Assembly: GCA_026874595.1 (NCBI GenBank)
Contig: CM049317.1
Span: forward strand, 15,058,882-15,122,881
Length of the DNA: 64,000 bases
Direction of reading: 5' to 3'
DNA from: Sipunculus nudus
Lineage: Eukaryota > Annelida > Sipuncula > Golfingiida > Sipunculidae
The position numbers were made by a program, and so were the translations under genes. The notes under the pieces were generated by a model, which had not been told where the DNA came from, did no database searches, and saw only the letters and a list, made by a program, of their open reading frames with translations. Shown one piece after another: positions 1 to 16,858 of the stretch (positions are counted from its first letter, which is position 1; each line of letters begins with the position of its first letter).

Positions 1-1888
1 TTTTTTCAAATTTTATAAGTTATTCGCATAAATATAAAATCAGTACCTAAAATTTTGTCAAACTTCGGGCATGGCATGTTTTTTCCCTGTAAGCACTGTT
101 GGTTTTATTTTCATATCATGCACACGTAAGGATTTCAGCTTCTAAATTTTGAAACTTGAAAGGAATTAACCAAAAACTGTAGCTTTTATTTCATTTTTTA
201 TGAGACAACGTCACACCTAGGCTGTAATGAAGCCCCTCTATATGTCCCCATATTGACCTTTCATGCTTGAAGCAAGGCATATATCGAGCCAGCCAGCTCT
301 TGGGTGGCTTCCGCTGGATATAGCTGTTCAGCCCCTCTCCTCTTGTAATTGTTTTGGCCAAAAACATAACAATAAACAATAATTAAAAAAAAAATTATTG
401 GTTTATAATAACAGCTTCGAGAAAAATTAATGGAAAAGGAATTTTATGGTTAATGAGTAACAGGGACTTTGCAATTACTGATGTTTTTGGATCTTTCATG
501 GATTGCTGCAAATATTTTTCAAATGACACCATTCAGTCACCACTGGGTATTTTTTTAATTTCAGTCATAAAAATGAAAATTAAATAATTAAATATAATTG
601 TTGTTTACTATAAGGGATTATGTGAAGCAAGTTAATGATAGACAAGGAAGCAGTTGATCATATTAAATATTCTAAATTTCCAGGTCTTTTCTAGGTGTTT
701 AATTTGTTGGTTTATTTTTTATTACAAAATTTAAAAAAAATTAAATATGTCAAAAATTTTAAAAAAATTACTAAGACAAGTGCTTATTAAAAATGTCAAT
801 ATGTTTGATTAATAACATGGCTCATGGCTGTATCAGCTGTTACATGATACTGGGTAAATAATCAAAATTTATATTTCTGATATATTTCTGATACATATAA
901 TACATGTGTTAAAAATAACCCAAGGATCAAAACAAACCAATATATTATACAAGGAGCAAACTGATGTTGGGAATGTTTAATTTTATTAAATAAAATCAGA
1001 AATATTAAAATAAATTTAAACATTCCCAACCCCAGTTTGCTCCTTGTATAATATATTGGTTTGTTTTGATCCTTGGGTTATTTTTAACACATGTATTAGT
1101 TTCATAGCTGAGATTAAATTCAATTAAAATTTTTTAAATGTGATAAAAAAAATCAGATCTTAAAGACAAAATCTCATTATGATGCCTATAATGTTAATAA
1201 TTGTCATAAGTGTCTTGACAGTGATGTGAAAGTATTCAAAAGTGAATATAATATTTTTTTTATAAATTAAAGCCATAAAACAAGGTAGTTACAATCATTA
1301 TTTAAATTTGTGAAATTTGTATATTCTGGATTCTCAACAGTTTCATTTGACTGAAACTGAATAAATATGAGACATTGAGTGAATACTTAATAATTTTATT
1401 CAAATATGATTTTTAAAAAAATTCAATAGTTCAATAATGAAAATTAATACAAATACTAAAACAGGTAAAAAGAAAGAATTTGAGTGCAAATACTTTCAAA
1501 TTGTATTCATTAATGCATCCATGAATATATTTTATAACATTATTTTAATAATCATTGATTTCAATTAAATTATTAACAGAAATCTTTTCAGATGTTACTG
1601 TTAATATTTTTTTATTAAAAATATATTTAGCCCAATAATTCAAATTAATTTTTAATGAATAGTTTAACTCTCATATCATTTGTGCTAGTGGTACTTTTGG
1701 CTATGGGCAACCTGAAATTATTGAATAACAGTTAACTCCTTTGTAAAAACTAAAAAAGCATGCATGAAAATTAACATGACTTACAGTGGATATTTATTTC
1801 CTGTGACTAGTGTTAGTGCTGTGGATTTAATTTTCACAGCATGTACACATAAGCATTTCATCTGTTAAAATCTGAAATTTGAAACCAA
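1..1888. repeat. old dispersed repeat, copy 1 (paralogue of about 57500-60900)
   Basis: Several blocks match the far end of the window in the same order: 1-140 with about 58160-58300, 420-680 with 58610-59600, and 1205-1390 with 59625-60620. The stretch around 1780-1930 matches 57570-57690. Copies are diverged, so the element is old. It holds no coding potential. The second copy contains an LTR and a family C insertion that this copy lacks, so this one acts as the empty site. Confidence 0.75.
898..1098. repeat. long near-perfect inverted repeat (hairpin)
   Basis: Bases 898-980 and 1017-1098 are reverse complements with only about two mismatches over ~83 bp, around a ~36-base AT-rich loop. 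The arm contains CCAAGGATCAAAACAAACC and its complement. The matching region of the paralogous repeat near 59.6 kb lacks it. It could be a small fold-back insertion, a hairpin RNA source or a local inverted duplication. Confidence 0.9.
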
Positions 1889-2057
1889 TTGATCAAAAAC
1901 TGTAGATGTCATTCATGTTTTCAAGCACCATGCCTTGACTGTTTTCATCAAGTCAGTGAAATGTTTACTCCACAGTATTACATAACTGGTTCAACTTCTG
2001 ACCTAGCTACTGCCTCTGTGATTGTCTGGGTCAGGCTGGGTCAGGCAGTAATTACCA

Positions 2058-2062
2058 GAGAG

Positions 2063-2095
<33 letters not shown>

Positions 2096-2152
2096 CAGTC
2101 TAGCTCTCTCTCTTTCTCTCTCTCTTTCTCTCCACTTCTCTCTCACCCCTAA
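2058..2152. repeat. (CT)n microsatellite, imperfect
   Basis: A pure CT run of about 30 bp is followed by degenerate CT/CTTT sequence. The Ser/Leu-rich frame across it (1889-2152) is a product of the repeat. Confidence 0.9.
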
Positions 2153-2214
2153 GCCTCCAATCCTCCGTGCACCCCATTCTGTTTACAGGTACTGTAAATC
2201 AGATAAATGAGCTA

Positions 2215-2625
2215 TGAATGTTGAAGCAATTTAGAAATGTGAATCAACTGAAATATTCATATATATATGTTATATTGTAAATGTGTAGTTACATTTTTAT
2301 ACCTGGAAAATTTGTATTGAAAAAAGGAATTAAGGCAAATATTGTTAATTTTTCCTGGATCAGTTGAATGGGAATTAAAATGATTTGCTTTGTTTTTCTG
2401 TTAGCACTTGAATTAAATTTAATATCCTGTATGAATATGCAAGGGTGCTGTAACTCCCACCATCCCCTTCCCCCCACCCCACAGTCCTTGACCTTTTGCA
2501 CTGTGAACAATAGTTCTATTGCTATTCCATAAAATTTAATAATTAAAGATAATATATACAGAAAGACTGAGGCATTGTAACTCCCATCATAACCCCCTCC
2601 CCCCATCAATCCTTCCACCTGTTAA
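2215..2625. repeat. dispersed repeat, related to about 45365-45740
   Basis: Shared blocks include a motif like 'gaagcaatttagaaatgtg', a later 'gtgctgtaactccca' repeated twice inside this copy (about 2446 and 2573), and C-runs. The copy near 45.4 kb has the same order, including the doubled 'gtaactcc' plus poly-C. No coding potential. Confidence 0.6.
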
Positions 2626-2914
2626 GTGGGGACTTTATTGCTGCTGTATACATATGATATAATAGAAAAATAGGTTTATGAAAATAATTGGATCTCATTA
2701 AACAAATCTGTTAACTGTTGAACTGTCAACAGCTTATCAAAAAGGTAACCAATGGAAACACATGGTCGGATCTCAAAATATTATTTGCAACAATTTCTTC
2801 AATCATATCAACCAACCATGGCCAAGATTACCTTTTTCCGATCAGACTTTATCTACTTTTCATAATATTTTAGATTTTAACCTTCAAGGTATTTAAGTAC
2901 CGTTGAATGCTCCA

Positions 2915-2960
2915 TCCCCTCTCTCTGTCTCTTTCTCTCTCTCTCTCCTTTTCTCTCTAC
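2915..2960. repeat. (CT)n-rich low-complexity run
   Basis: Degenerate CT repeats of the form ctctctgtctctttctctctctctc. Confidence 0.85.
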
Positions 2961-3021
2961 ATCCACCTCCTTGCTGCCCTCACTGTTCCCTTCTCTGAAC
3001 CCCATCCCAATGTCAGCCTTA

Positions 3022-4332
3022 GTAAACAAGAACAAGATGAATCAGATATATTCATACTTTAATATTTTGTATAACTATTCATCCATAGGTACCTATGTAC
3101 ATGCCAGAATTTATGCCAATATTGTGTAATATGTAGACATAGTGGGCATCAAAATAATGTACCTTGTCAAGACTGAAGAGATATAGTGTCATACAGTCAC
3201 AAATTCATAAATCCCCTCATCAGCATAGTAAATCATAACATCATATCTGTCAAATTGAAATTTTGAAGACTTCCATACACTATAGATCCTTCAACAAATA
3301 GCCTTGTCATCATTCTACTACTGCTTATTACTGCTGTCATTGCATTCATATTTGCCCAAATATATTGCAGTTTTCAACCCCTCCTAAATAAATAAAAAAT
3401 AAACCACTATTTTTTTCTCTATTAATCCATCAGTCAGGTTATTTCATTTATCATTTACTCACATATTCCATTACATTCCTTTATAATAGCCCAACATGTC
3501 CTTGATATTCATGAGCTTTATTGACTCGATATAGTATCACAATGGAAAAACATTTATAGTCAAATCACAATCAGCTGAGCGCCGTGACCCATGGTCCCTT
3601 GTTATTATCTACACACATACACCTTTCAAAAAAACATTGATAGCAATTGTCACCTGTTTGGTACTGGTGAACCCTCTGGCTGATGTACTACTAGGACTTA
3701 ATTCCTTTGAGATTTTAATGAAAAGCTTCATTTTTCCATTAAAAACCCATTGTAAACAAGAACAAGATGAATTAGATGTATTCATACTTTAATATTTTGT
3801 ATAACTATTTGTCCATAGGTACCTATGTACATGCCAGAAATTATGCCAATATTGTGTAATATGTAGACATAGTGGGCATCACAATAATGTACCTTGTCAA
3901 GACTGAAGAGATATTGTGTCATACAGTCACAAATTCATAAATCACTTCATCAGCATAGTTAATCATAACATCATATCTGTCAAATTGAAATTTTGCAGAC
4001 TTCCATTCACTATAGATCCTTCAACAAATAGCCTTATCATCATTCTACTACTGCTTATTACTGCTGTCATTGCATTCATATTTGCTCAAATATATTGCAG
4101 TTTTCAACCCCTCCTAAATAAATAAAAAATAAACCACTATATTTTTCTCTATTAATCCATCAGTCAGGTTATTTCATTTATCATTTACTCACATATTCCA
4201 TTACATTCCTTTATAATAGCCCAACATGTCCTTGATATTCATGAGCTTCATTGACTCGATATAGTATCACAATGGAAAAACATTTATAGTCAAATCACAA
4301 TCAGCTGAGCGCCGTGACTCATGGGTCCCTTG
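3022..4332 (+). repeat. tandem duplication, 730-bp period, of an element 3' end
   Basis: Bases 3022-3601 and 3752-4332 align at an offset of exactly 730 with few differences. Both units end with the same 3' terminus, CAGCTGAGCGCCGTGA then a CCCATGGG-type palindrome and CCCTTG, followed by T. That terminus recurs at 39198, 39666, 55823 and 61099. The 69-residue frame at 3916-4125 is present but broken in the other unit, so it is not a gene. Confidence 0.85.
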
Positions 4333-4729
4333 TATTACAGTGCCTTAAAAGATATTGGGAGTAAAACTGACTGCAATTTTTTTTAAATTGACGAAAAATT
4401 GCTTTTTTGCAAACTGCTAGTTTATAAAAAAAAATTTGCTACTACTGAAACTTTACCAGTGGCAAAATAGCAAATTTCATTGTGAGATATAGTAATGGAA
4501 TATTCTCAATCCTCTTGCCTTTTGGCATCCACTGTTTGCAAACAAATATGAACTGTTGCCAACATTTTACTGCACACAACAACACTGAATCCAACAACAT
4601 TATGCACATGAATATAAAGTCCTACATAATACAACAGTTTGTTGGACCTAGAAACTTCTCATGAATATCCAGATGGACCTGAGACACTCAGACCATTGCA
4701 TAAGCTTCATGTGCTCTGCTGTCTTACAG

Positions 4730-9134
<4,405 letters not shown>

Positions 9135-10420
9135 ACTCCCCCCACAGACTAATATGAACCCGTCCAGGGTATCGGCCAAGAACATTAATTACCTGGTTTG
9201 TTGGGAGATGACAGCTCAGATCAAACAAATGAGACAACTTTTAAAAAAACAAGATCAGGGCAAGCCTAGATCTTACCTACAAAGTCATGTTACTACCATG
9301 GACTGTGGATGATTGCAGTGAAAGGATTTTTGTTTTCGGAGTTGAAAGTGCCTGTATAGAAGTCCTAGAAACACATGGCAGTCTCTTTGTGTAATATATG
9401 GTATTGTCTTGGAAGGTGCATATTCATAAATATTCTCTATCTGCAGTGTCCCTGTTTCAGTGTTGGAAATGTTCATAAAGTAAAATCATGTATGTGCTCT
9501 GGCTATTTGTTGTAAAGTTATGTTGCTTGTAAAAAATGTAGCTAGTTAAAACTGACATATACTTTTCACAAGTAAATAACCACATTGTTGCTCACAGTAA
9601 TTGTACATTCATGGTGCGTTATATGGCTGTGTAGCAACTGGACTGAGAGAACCTGTACCATAATAGAGAAAATATATTAGAGGATATCTGTTGTAGGCTC
9701 GAAGGAAAGACAAGTCACAAAACCTAGCAATCTATGGACACTAGTTTGATACATTGTTGTCATTTGCTAGACAGGCTTATTATTAAATCAATGCTCTTTC
9801 ACAGATTGATAATTTTAAAGTCTGTATTGAATCTGCGTCATAATCTTTTTAATATTTGTAGAAGAGTTCAGTTACATTCTTTCAAAATTGTCAAGTTTTC
9901 ATTGAAACTTCAACCTACATCTTGTGACCATGTGTATCATCTAGCCTGAGTTGTTTCAAATATTGTAAGTATTCATTAGAACTACTGCTCTTACTTGGAA
10001 TGTGCTGTCTATACAAAAAAGATAATACATTTTGTATTTTACGATAGTTTAACTTGTACTTGTAAGAGGCATGGTTTTAGATCTGTCAAGTTTTCTTTCC
10101 TTTATCTGTTGTATGATCAAAGTAAGAAAGCATTGCTTAGATATTTTATGAAACTGGCCAATGCCAGCTTTGAAAACCCCACCCTGGTATTTTCTGAGTA
10201 TCCAAATGTGTTCAGTATTTTATTTTGTATCTAATGATTATGGTGTATAATTGCAACCCAGAGGAAGAGAGAAATCACTTTATTTCCTGTGTAGAAAGCT
10301 TTTAGTTCAGCACAGAAGGCATTGAATTCTGTCATTCGTGCCAGTTTTGTTTCGACATAAAAATTTTGATTATTGTACCAACATTAATCTATAATAAACT
10401 GTATTTAGTTTTTTAGCATT
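9135..10420 (+). other. HP1: HP1 3' UTR (inferred)
   Basis: This is repeat-free AT-rich sequence after the HP1 stop codon. A canonical AATAAA lies at 10393-10398 and is followed within ~20-40 bases by T- and TG-rich sequence (tttctgtctcaatgtctgtgg), as expected of a cleavage site. Short open frames here (9112-9312, 9734-9949, 9995-10234) have no recognisable product. The end is approximate; transcript data would fix it. Confidence 0.6.
10393..10398 (+). terminator. polyadenylation signal AATAAA of HP1
   Basis: A canonical hexamer sits 1.26 kb after the HP1 stop with a TG-rich downstream element from about 10422. Other AATAAA words are common in AT-rich DNA, so position relative to the gene is the main support. 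Confidence 0.55.
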
Positions 10421-10744
10421 TCTGTCTCAATGTCTGTGGTTTGAATCTTTGTTAACAGTTAAATATTAACCATTGCTGTTAAGTGGTTTTGACCCATTGC
10501 CTGGATCTTTGTAAACGGGACATAAATCAAAAGTGTTACAGTTTACACCCTGACATTTCACATTCAGTTAGATTCGGACAAAATCTGCTGACTCTGAATT
10601 TAGGTTATTGACTTCTTTATGTAATCACTGTGGAGAACATTAACTTTCAAAACTTTGTACTAGATCTTGGGCAATTACTTGAAGATGGGGAAAATGATAA
10701 TTGATTTGGCTAAATGTTATATATAAGGTATGTCAACCATTTGT
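10421..10744. other. unassigned AT-rich spacer after HP1
   Basis: I see no coding, RNA or repeat signal that I can support here. Confidence 0.5.
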
Positions 10745-12188
10745 GCATTTATTAGCAAACCTGTAAACTTGTGCAATGATGTTATGTCGTCCATCGTTGG
10801 TTTGTTAACCCATACTATCTCCAAAACAGTAGTGGCTAGCATCAAATTTAATGCAAAAAAAAAGTCAGTCCTTTAAAAACTCAAGCTTATTTTTCGGTTA
10901 TCTGCATTCTGTTAGCTTAAAAAAAGCTGAAAACCTTGCCATCTCCAAAAAAATTGGGGCACAAAATGTTATGGAAGATTCGGACACATGTCAAACTTTA
11001 TTGGAATTTTTAGCCAGTTTTTATGCCCCCGCCACAAAGTGGCCGGGGCATATAGTTTAACCCATGTCCGTCATTCCGAAATCAAACAGTTGTACGGACT
11101 TTTTTTCGCAATGCCTGCAGATATTGGCCTGATTTTTGGTGTGTGGACAGATAATGACCAGTTACAGATCGAGTTCGCGTTTCGTCCCGGTTGACCTACT
11201 TTTTGACTGTTTGACAGTGCCGGTTGACTTTTGACCGTTTTACGGCTCCTAAACTTAGAAAATTTAATGAAAAACATAAATTTTCCTGACAAATACACAT
11301 GTACTGACATTTTGTTGCAGTGGCTGCAGATATTGGCCTGATTTTTGGTGTGTGGGCAGATAATGACAAGTTACAGGTCGAGTTCACGTTTTGTTCCAGT
11401 TGACCTACTTTTTGACTGTTTGACCGCTCCTGAATATAGAAAGTTTCATGAAAAATAGAAATTTTCATAACAAATGCATATGTACGGACTTTTTTTCCGC
11501 AATGCCTGCAGATACCACCCTGATTATTTATGTGTGGGCAGATAATGACCAGTTACAGATCGAGTTAGCGTTTCGTCTCCATTGACCTACTTTTGACCAT
11601 ACGACACCTGAATTTTTACAAAATTTAAATGTTTCTAATTTGCCCCAGGCGGGGGCATTCGTGTCGTTCCGACACATCTAGTTTCACCTTCATTTACTAA
11701 AATTTTGTTAGAGAAAAAGCTAAAAACCTTTAAAAATATCCGAAACTGTCCAGCCAAATTGTTCAATATTTCAGAGAAATAGTCCCAAAAACTATAACTC
11801 TCAAACCCATCTTCCTCAAAACTTACATCAGTTTTATGATGAAACTGTCAAGCCGAATGGTTAATTTGCTCACAAGAATTATCCTAGGGTAGGGTTCTTT
11901 TAAATGTATAAAAAAAAATAGAATGTGTTCATTGATTTTTGGTTGTCATAGAAAGTTGGTCTTTTGGCCATGTAAGCCTATATCAAATAGAGGGCTTCAG
12001 TAGTTTTCTTTGGCCAAACTGATGTTTCAAATTCTGTCACTTTGCACGGAAATGATTCATAGGTTGCCTTTGTCCAAGTTTACTTGTATGATTTTTGGCT
12101 GAATAATTGTAGCCAAAGTCTTTCAGTTTGTGTGAACAATTTGGCAACAGGCCAAGATTTTGTATCTATAAATAGCTTGGCAACTATT
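10745..12188 (+). repeat. family D dispersed repeat, split by a family C element
   Basis: The start resembles 15855 onward (ttagc(g/a)aacctgt(g/a)a(g/a)cttgtgc). Later blocks such as 'atgatgaaactgtcaagc' (11835) match 16797. The copy is interrupted at 11023-11681 by family C. Ends could not be defined. No coding capacity. Confidence 0.65.
11023..11681 (+). mobile_element. family C non-autonomous Helitron2-like element, copy C1
   Basis: The 5' terminal hairpin is ATGCCCCCGCCACAAAGTGG...GGGGCAT. The 3' part has the inverted copy GGCGGGGGCA, then the hairpin GTGTCGTTCCGACAC, then ATCTAG followed by TTT. The interior has three diverged ~180-211-bp units beginning near 'ggactttttttcgcaatgcc'. No protein is encoded. 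Confidence 0.8.
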
Positions 12189-12574
12189 TGTATCCCCAGA
12201 CAAAGTCGGGATACTATGGTTTCACGACGGACCCGCCGCCGCAGAAAGACCTTGTGAGCGGATTAACTCAGAAATATTTCACTGATCTTTTTCAAACTTT
12301 ACATTTGTATAGATATAGGTAAGGGGACGAAGCCTATTTAAAATGGGGTCATGACCTATACTAGGAGAGTGACCTTGACCTTTAATAGATCCATTTTTGC
12401 TGGAAATAACACAAATTCTTAAATATCTCAAGTAAGCTTGCATGGACTGGTCCAAAAATCAAGGTGACCGAAGATCTTGGATAGCCTTGTAATATACCGG
12501 AAACTGATGGTGCCACCTATTATCCTTTTCTTGTTTTTACGCCTTTTAGTACCCCCATAATTGCCACTTGACAG

Positions 12575-12960
12575 TAGGGGTGAAAGGAGTACTCGAGTCT
12601 GGGTAATGCTTACCGAGTACTCGAGTCCAAGATTTGGACTCGAGTACTCTTGTATGTACATGCATATATGTATATTACTGCAAATTTTAGGACAGACTGT
12701 AGGATTATTTATCCATTGTTGTAGCTTGGCAAAGGGCTCTTAACATATGCTAGTCAAATTAACCGAGGTCTTGTTATGACATATTCCTTCGTTGTGATAA
12801 AGTTAAGCCGTCAATAAGTCAAATTTATGCATATTTTGCATCGGTAAACAGATGTTCATTTTATCTTCACAGCATTGCCATGGTAACGAGTACTTGAGTC
12901 CGAGTCGGGTAATGCCTCTCGGGTACTCGAGTCCAAAAATTTGTACCCGTTTCAGCCCTA
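12575..12960. mobile_element. 386-bp hAT-type MITE with 8-bp target duplication
   Basis: The ends are TAGGGGTGAAA and TTTCAGCCCTA (inverted, one mismatch). Perfect 8-bp flanks CTTGACAG lie at 12567-12574 and 12961-12968. Copy B2 near 56225 has the uninterrupted site ccacttgacagtact, which proves the insertion. Subterminal sequence is dense in GAGTACTCGAGTCC motifs. It is too short to encode a transposase. Confidence 0.93.
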
Positions 12961-13234
12961 CTTGACAGTACTATTAGCATTATAAGTCAAAAACTAATGG
13001 ACAGATTTCTTTCATATTATGCACATTTAGAGAGATGGGTTAAGAGATGAGGTCTATTTACATTTGGGTCATGACCTTCACCATGAGAATGGCCTTGACC
13101 TTTAATGTGTTCATATTTGGTGAAAATCACACACCTCTTATGATATCTCCAGTGTTGATAGCCATATGGATTTCAAACGTGACATATGTATGGCCCACCA
13201 CTAAAGTAAGAACCCTATAGGTTCTAGGGTCATG

Positions 13235-14115
13235 AGGTCAAAGGTCAAGGTCACTGGACTGGCATTTTAAAAGATACTGTGGACGCATTTTAAGCCAAAC
13301 TTTCATCCCAGGTCTTCCATCTTGCACATATAGTTCATCTGCCAATAGAGGAAGACCCCTATCAATTTTGAGGTCACAAGGTCAAAGGTGAAGGTCACAG
13401 GAGCCATCTGTCCAAAAATTAGTTTCTGGATGATAATTTCTGCTTTTATTGATGTATGGATTTCAAACTTGACTTGTATAACCCATTGGAAAAGCAAGAC
13501 CTGAATTGATTTTAGGGTCATGAGGTCAAAGGTCAAGGTCACAGGACACATCTTTAAACAGATTGTGGATGCATTTTCAGCCAAACAATTCATCTCAGAT
13601 CTTTCATCTTGCACATATAGTTCACCTGCCAAGAGTGGAAGACCCCTATCAATTTTGAGGTCAAAGGTGAAGGTCACAGGAGCCATCTGTCCAAAAATTA
13701 GCTTCTGGATGAAAATTCCTGCTTTTATTGATGTATGGATTTCAAACTTGACTTGTATATAACCCATTGGAAAAGCAAGACCCGAATTGATTTTAGGGTC
13801 ATGAGGTCAAAGGTCAAGGTCACAGGACATATCTTTAAAAAGATTGTGGATGCATTTTCAGCCAAACATTTCATCTCAGTTCCTTTTATCTTACACATAT
13901 AGTTCACCTTCCAAGAGAGGAAAAACCCTATCAATTTTAAAGTCACAAGGTCAAAGGTGAAGGTCACAGGAGCCATCTGTCCAAAAATAAGTTTCTGGAT
14001 GATAATCTCTGCTTTTATTGATGTATAGATTTCAAACTTGACTTATATATGTCCCATTGAAAAAGCAAGACCCCAATTGATTTTGGGGTCATGAGGTCAA
14101 AGGTCAAGGTCACAG
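13235..14115 (+). repeat. ~144-bp tandem array with nuclear-receptor-like half sites
   Basis: Motifs close to AGGTCAAAGGTCAAGGTCA occur at about 13235, 13378, 13523, 13659, 13804, 13948 and 14093. Alternate units read GGTCAAGGTCAC or GGTGAAGGTCAC. The array forms the interior of B1. Confidence 0.88.
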
Positions 14116-14217
14116 GACCAACATCTTCAAAAAGATTGTGGATTGATAGATGGAAGAAAAAAAAATTGCTTGCCAAGTGTCTATAAATGCTGCTAAAAAT
14201 GGGGGCCTATTCTTAAA

Positions 14218-14237
14218 GGGGGGGGGGGGGGGGGGGG
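14218..14237. repeat. poly-G run near the B1 3' end
   Basis: About 19 consecutive G, just before the family B 3' inverted repeat. It could be an assembly weak point. Confidence 0.9.
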
Positions 14238-14681
14238 CGTACTATGTCTGGGGATACTCTGGCACCTGCGGTGCCAAGAAATGTCTAGTTTATAGTTGGC
14301 AACAGGCAAAGTGTCAGTTTGTATCTGTATATGGCTTTGGCAGATGAGGCAACAGGACAAGATCTCGCTCATTGCAGCCAGAGACGGGCCAGATTTCTCT
14401 CAGTGCAGAGCTGCACCCGGCACATTAGTCTCGGTTCACTTGGGGGCAACTGTTTCCCTGAATTGCGCATGGTCATCCCAGTGCAGAAGTTTGACCCGTG
14501 ACATTTTGGCCTGTAAAAGCACATTCAATGGATTTCTTGTGTGCCAATTTTTCGCAGTGTATGTCCCTGCTTATTTATCATGAGGGATTTCAGATATTTA
14601 GAATATCTGGCTGAAATTGTGCACATCTATAATTCTCGAAAAGCTTCATCTACACCAGACTTGTGGCACCAACTATAATAA

Positions 14682-15232
14682 TTGTATCCGCCAAAACAAG
14701 TTCACGTGGGTTCCATATCCGTCACGTTTATTTCCAGATAACTCCTCTGAGACCCTTGGACAGATACTTCTGAAGCCCACCGTAATTATTCGCTCACTTG
14801 TGAACTGGTGCAAAACAAAGACTGGTGGTGCTTCCTGCAAATCTTTTCGTGCAGTATGAATCTTGGTGTCTTTGTGATAACAGCCCATATCTCAGGAGTG
14901 GTTCTATGTATTGGGCTGAATTTTTGCAAGAACATATCGTATTTAAGACTGGTGGCGCTATGTGTAATCATATTTACGTGGCATCCATCCATGCATGTGC
15001 TTTGGATGAAAAATCACTCGTATCTCAGAAGTGGTTCGCTGTATTGGTCTGGAATTTGGCATGTCATTCAATCTTGGAGAGTTTTCTCGTGGACCAGACA
15101 GGTGGCACCGCCTATATATCGTCTTCTCCGGAGTGGTTTGATGTATTTACCTGCAAATTTGCATGTCCATAGATCTCCGAATTGTTATCTTTTATACAAG
15201 ACTTCTTGGGCCACCTACAATCAATTGTAACT
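14682..15232 (+). mobile_element. family A element, 5' fragment (A2)
   Basis: It begins aattGTATCCGCCAAAACAAG and keeps degraded internal units with 'ggtggcgc' and 'atatctcaggagtggtt'. No 3' hairpin or CTAG is found. The 115- and 140-residue frames here overlap each other in different frames and match no family I know. Confidence 0.6.
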
Positions 15233-15250
15233 TGTTTCCATCTGTAGATC

Positions 15251-15850
15251 TGTTAGCTCAGCTGACTAAGTCAACTGAGGTATAGGAATGGCGCTTTGAC
15301 CTTCGGTCATCCGGCCGTCAGTTAGCTGAAAGTCATCTGAACTAAAGCGATGGGTCTTTGTCCATCATCATTCCGTTGTGCCGTCCGGCCTTCCTTTAGC
15401 AGGACAAAAATCGTGGACCCAATAACTTGTCACTGAAATTCCAGGAAAGTCAATAAAAATTTCTTTGGAAATCTGAAATTAGGTTTCTTTTACCAATATC
15501 CTCTGAGCAGTGAGGCGCGTAAGTCCCCTCTCCTTCCCCCAGAATAATAAAAAAAAAGGAAAAAAAAGCTCCAGATTCTTCATAACTAATGTATTGGTCG
15601 CCATGATAATTTGCATGACTTTTTTTTGAAAAAAACTACGGGCTTCTGTACAGTGACCTCGGAACAACCAGTACCAAACACATAAATTCATCTAGCATCT
15701 CACTATAGTCACTTGTTTAAAAAGATTGTGCATGCATTATAAGTCGAACTCTTCATCCCTAACCTTCAGTCTTATAGGAGAAGTACCCCGTTTATTTTGG
15801 AGTCACAAGGCAATGGTCAAGGTCACAGGGGCCATCGGTCCATAGTTAAT
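15251..15850 (+). repeat. family E fragments
   Basis: The hairpin start ttagctcagctgactaagtcaactgag is followed by a second start-like piece at about 15324 (gaaagtcatctgaactaaagcgatggg). Short remnants of the ~330-bp and AGGTCA-type units follow. No defined 3' end. Confidence 0.6.
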
Positions 15851-15851
15851 T

Positions 15852-16858
15852 TTCTTTTAGCGAACCTGTGAGCTTGTGCGATGGTGTTGCATCGTCCGTC
15901 GTCTGTCGTCCGTTTTTCGGAAGGTTAACCCATACTATCTCAAAAACGACAGGAGCTAGCATCACACAATTTTATGCAAAAAATCAGTCACCTAAAAAAA
16001 CTCTACCGGATTTTGCTTTTTTTAACTAACTTCATAAACTAAGATATTAAAGGGGAAAAGGCTAAATTAAATCTTTTTCCTGAAAATGTCCAGCCAAATT
16101 ATTAAAATATCAGAGGAAAAATATCTGAAACAATCTTTCTAAAGTTTGTTCGAATGGTTCCAGTTCGGTGAATTTTGGCCGAGTTACAGTAAGCTGAAAG
16201 TAGTCATCATCACCAAATTTTATGCAAATGTTGGTCACATGACTCATGAGTCATATGTAAAATGGAGGTATTGGTGGCGCAACCTACATCAACCTTTACT
16301 GTACGAGGGTCATCGGTCATCAGTGCATTAACCAATAATTTCTCAGGAATTGCAGGAGCTAGCATCCCTAAACTTTATGCAAAAATCTGTCACATATAAA
16401 ATGTTGGGGGATTGAGTGTTTTGTGGCGCCACCTGCGTTATCTTACATTTTATGGGAAAAAGGAAAAAAAAAATTAAAAAAGAGCTTCTTCTAAAAAATC
16501 ATTCAGACAAATGATTCCATATTTCACAGAAATGATCTCAGAGGCCAGCACTCTTAAGTTTGTTCAGATGGTTTTGGTTTAATGCATTTTGGCCGAATTA
16601 CAGGAAAATTGAAATTAGTCATTTGGAAAGCATACTAACATAACAATCTAAGAAATCTCACTAAATTTTGTGCAAATGTTGGTCACGTGACTCACATATG
16701 AAATTGCATTTCTTATGGCACCACCTACATCAACCTGTGTTTTTTACGGTTAGAAGCCTTGTAATTTAAGCCACTTGCAGCTTTAAAATATTTTATGATG
16801 AAACTGTCAAGCTGAATGGTTTAATTTTTCACAAGAATGTTCTAGGATAGGGTTTTTT
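15852..16858 (+). repeat. family D dispersed repeat, copy 2
   Basis: This aligns in blocks with 10745-11022 and 11682-11900, including 'aacccatactatct' and 'atgatgaaactgtcaagc'. Family E1 begins immediately after its 'ggataggg' block, so E1 is either inserted in it or truncates it. No gene. Confidence 0.65.

Larger units (their letters stand above)
12189..14288 (+). mobile_element. family B non-autonomous Helitron2-like element, copy B1
   Basis: The 5' hairpin is TGTATCCCCAGACAAAGTC...GGGATAC. The 3' part has the inverted copy TGTCTGGGGATAC (14246-14258), the hairpin TGGCACCTGCGGTGCCA (about 14260-14276), then CTAG at 14285-14288 followed by TTT. The interior from about 13200 is a ~144-bp-period array, each unit with AGGTCAAAGGTCAAGGTCA or a one-base variant. 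A hAT element is nested at 12575-12960. The 154-residue minus-strand frame (13303-13767) and similar frames follow the array and are not genes. Confidence 0.8.

Noticed and set aside
3916-4125. 69-residue membrane-like frame
   Set aside because: The sister unit 730 bp upstream has the same DNA with the frame broken. Hydrophobicity reflects AT-rich codons.
13303-13767. 154-residue minus-strand frame with repeated FTFDL phrases
   Set aside because: It follows the 144-bp AGGTCA array of family B. The complement of the repeated GGTCAAAGGT motif gives the phrase, and the same phrases appear at 35753-35941 and 56416-57036.
14808-15230. 140-residue frame
   Set aside because: It overlaps another long frame in a different phase inside a decayed family A fragment, and shows no domain.
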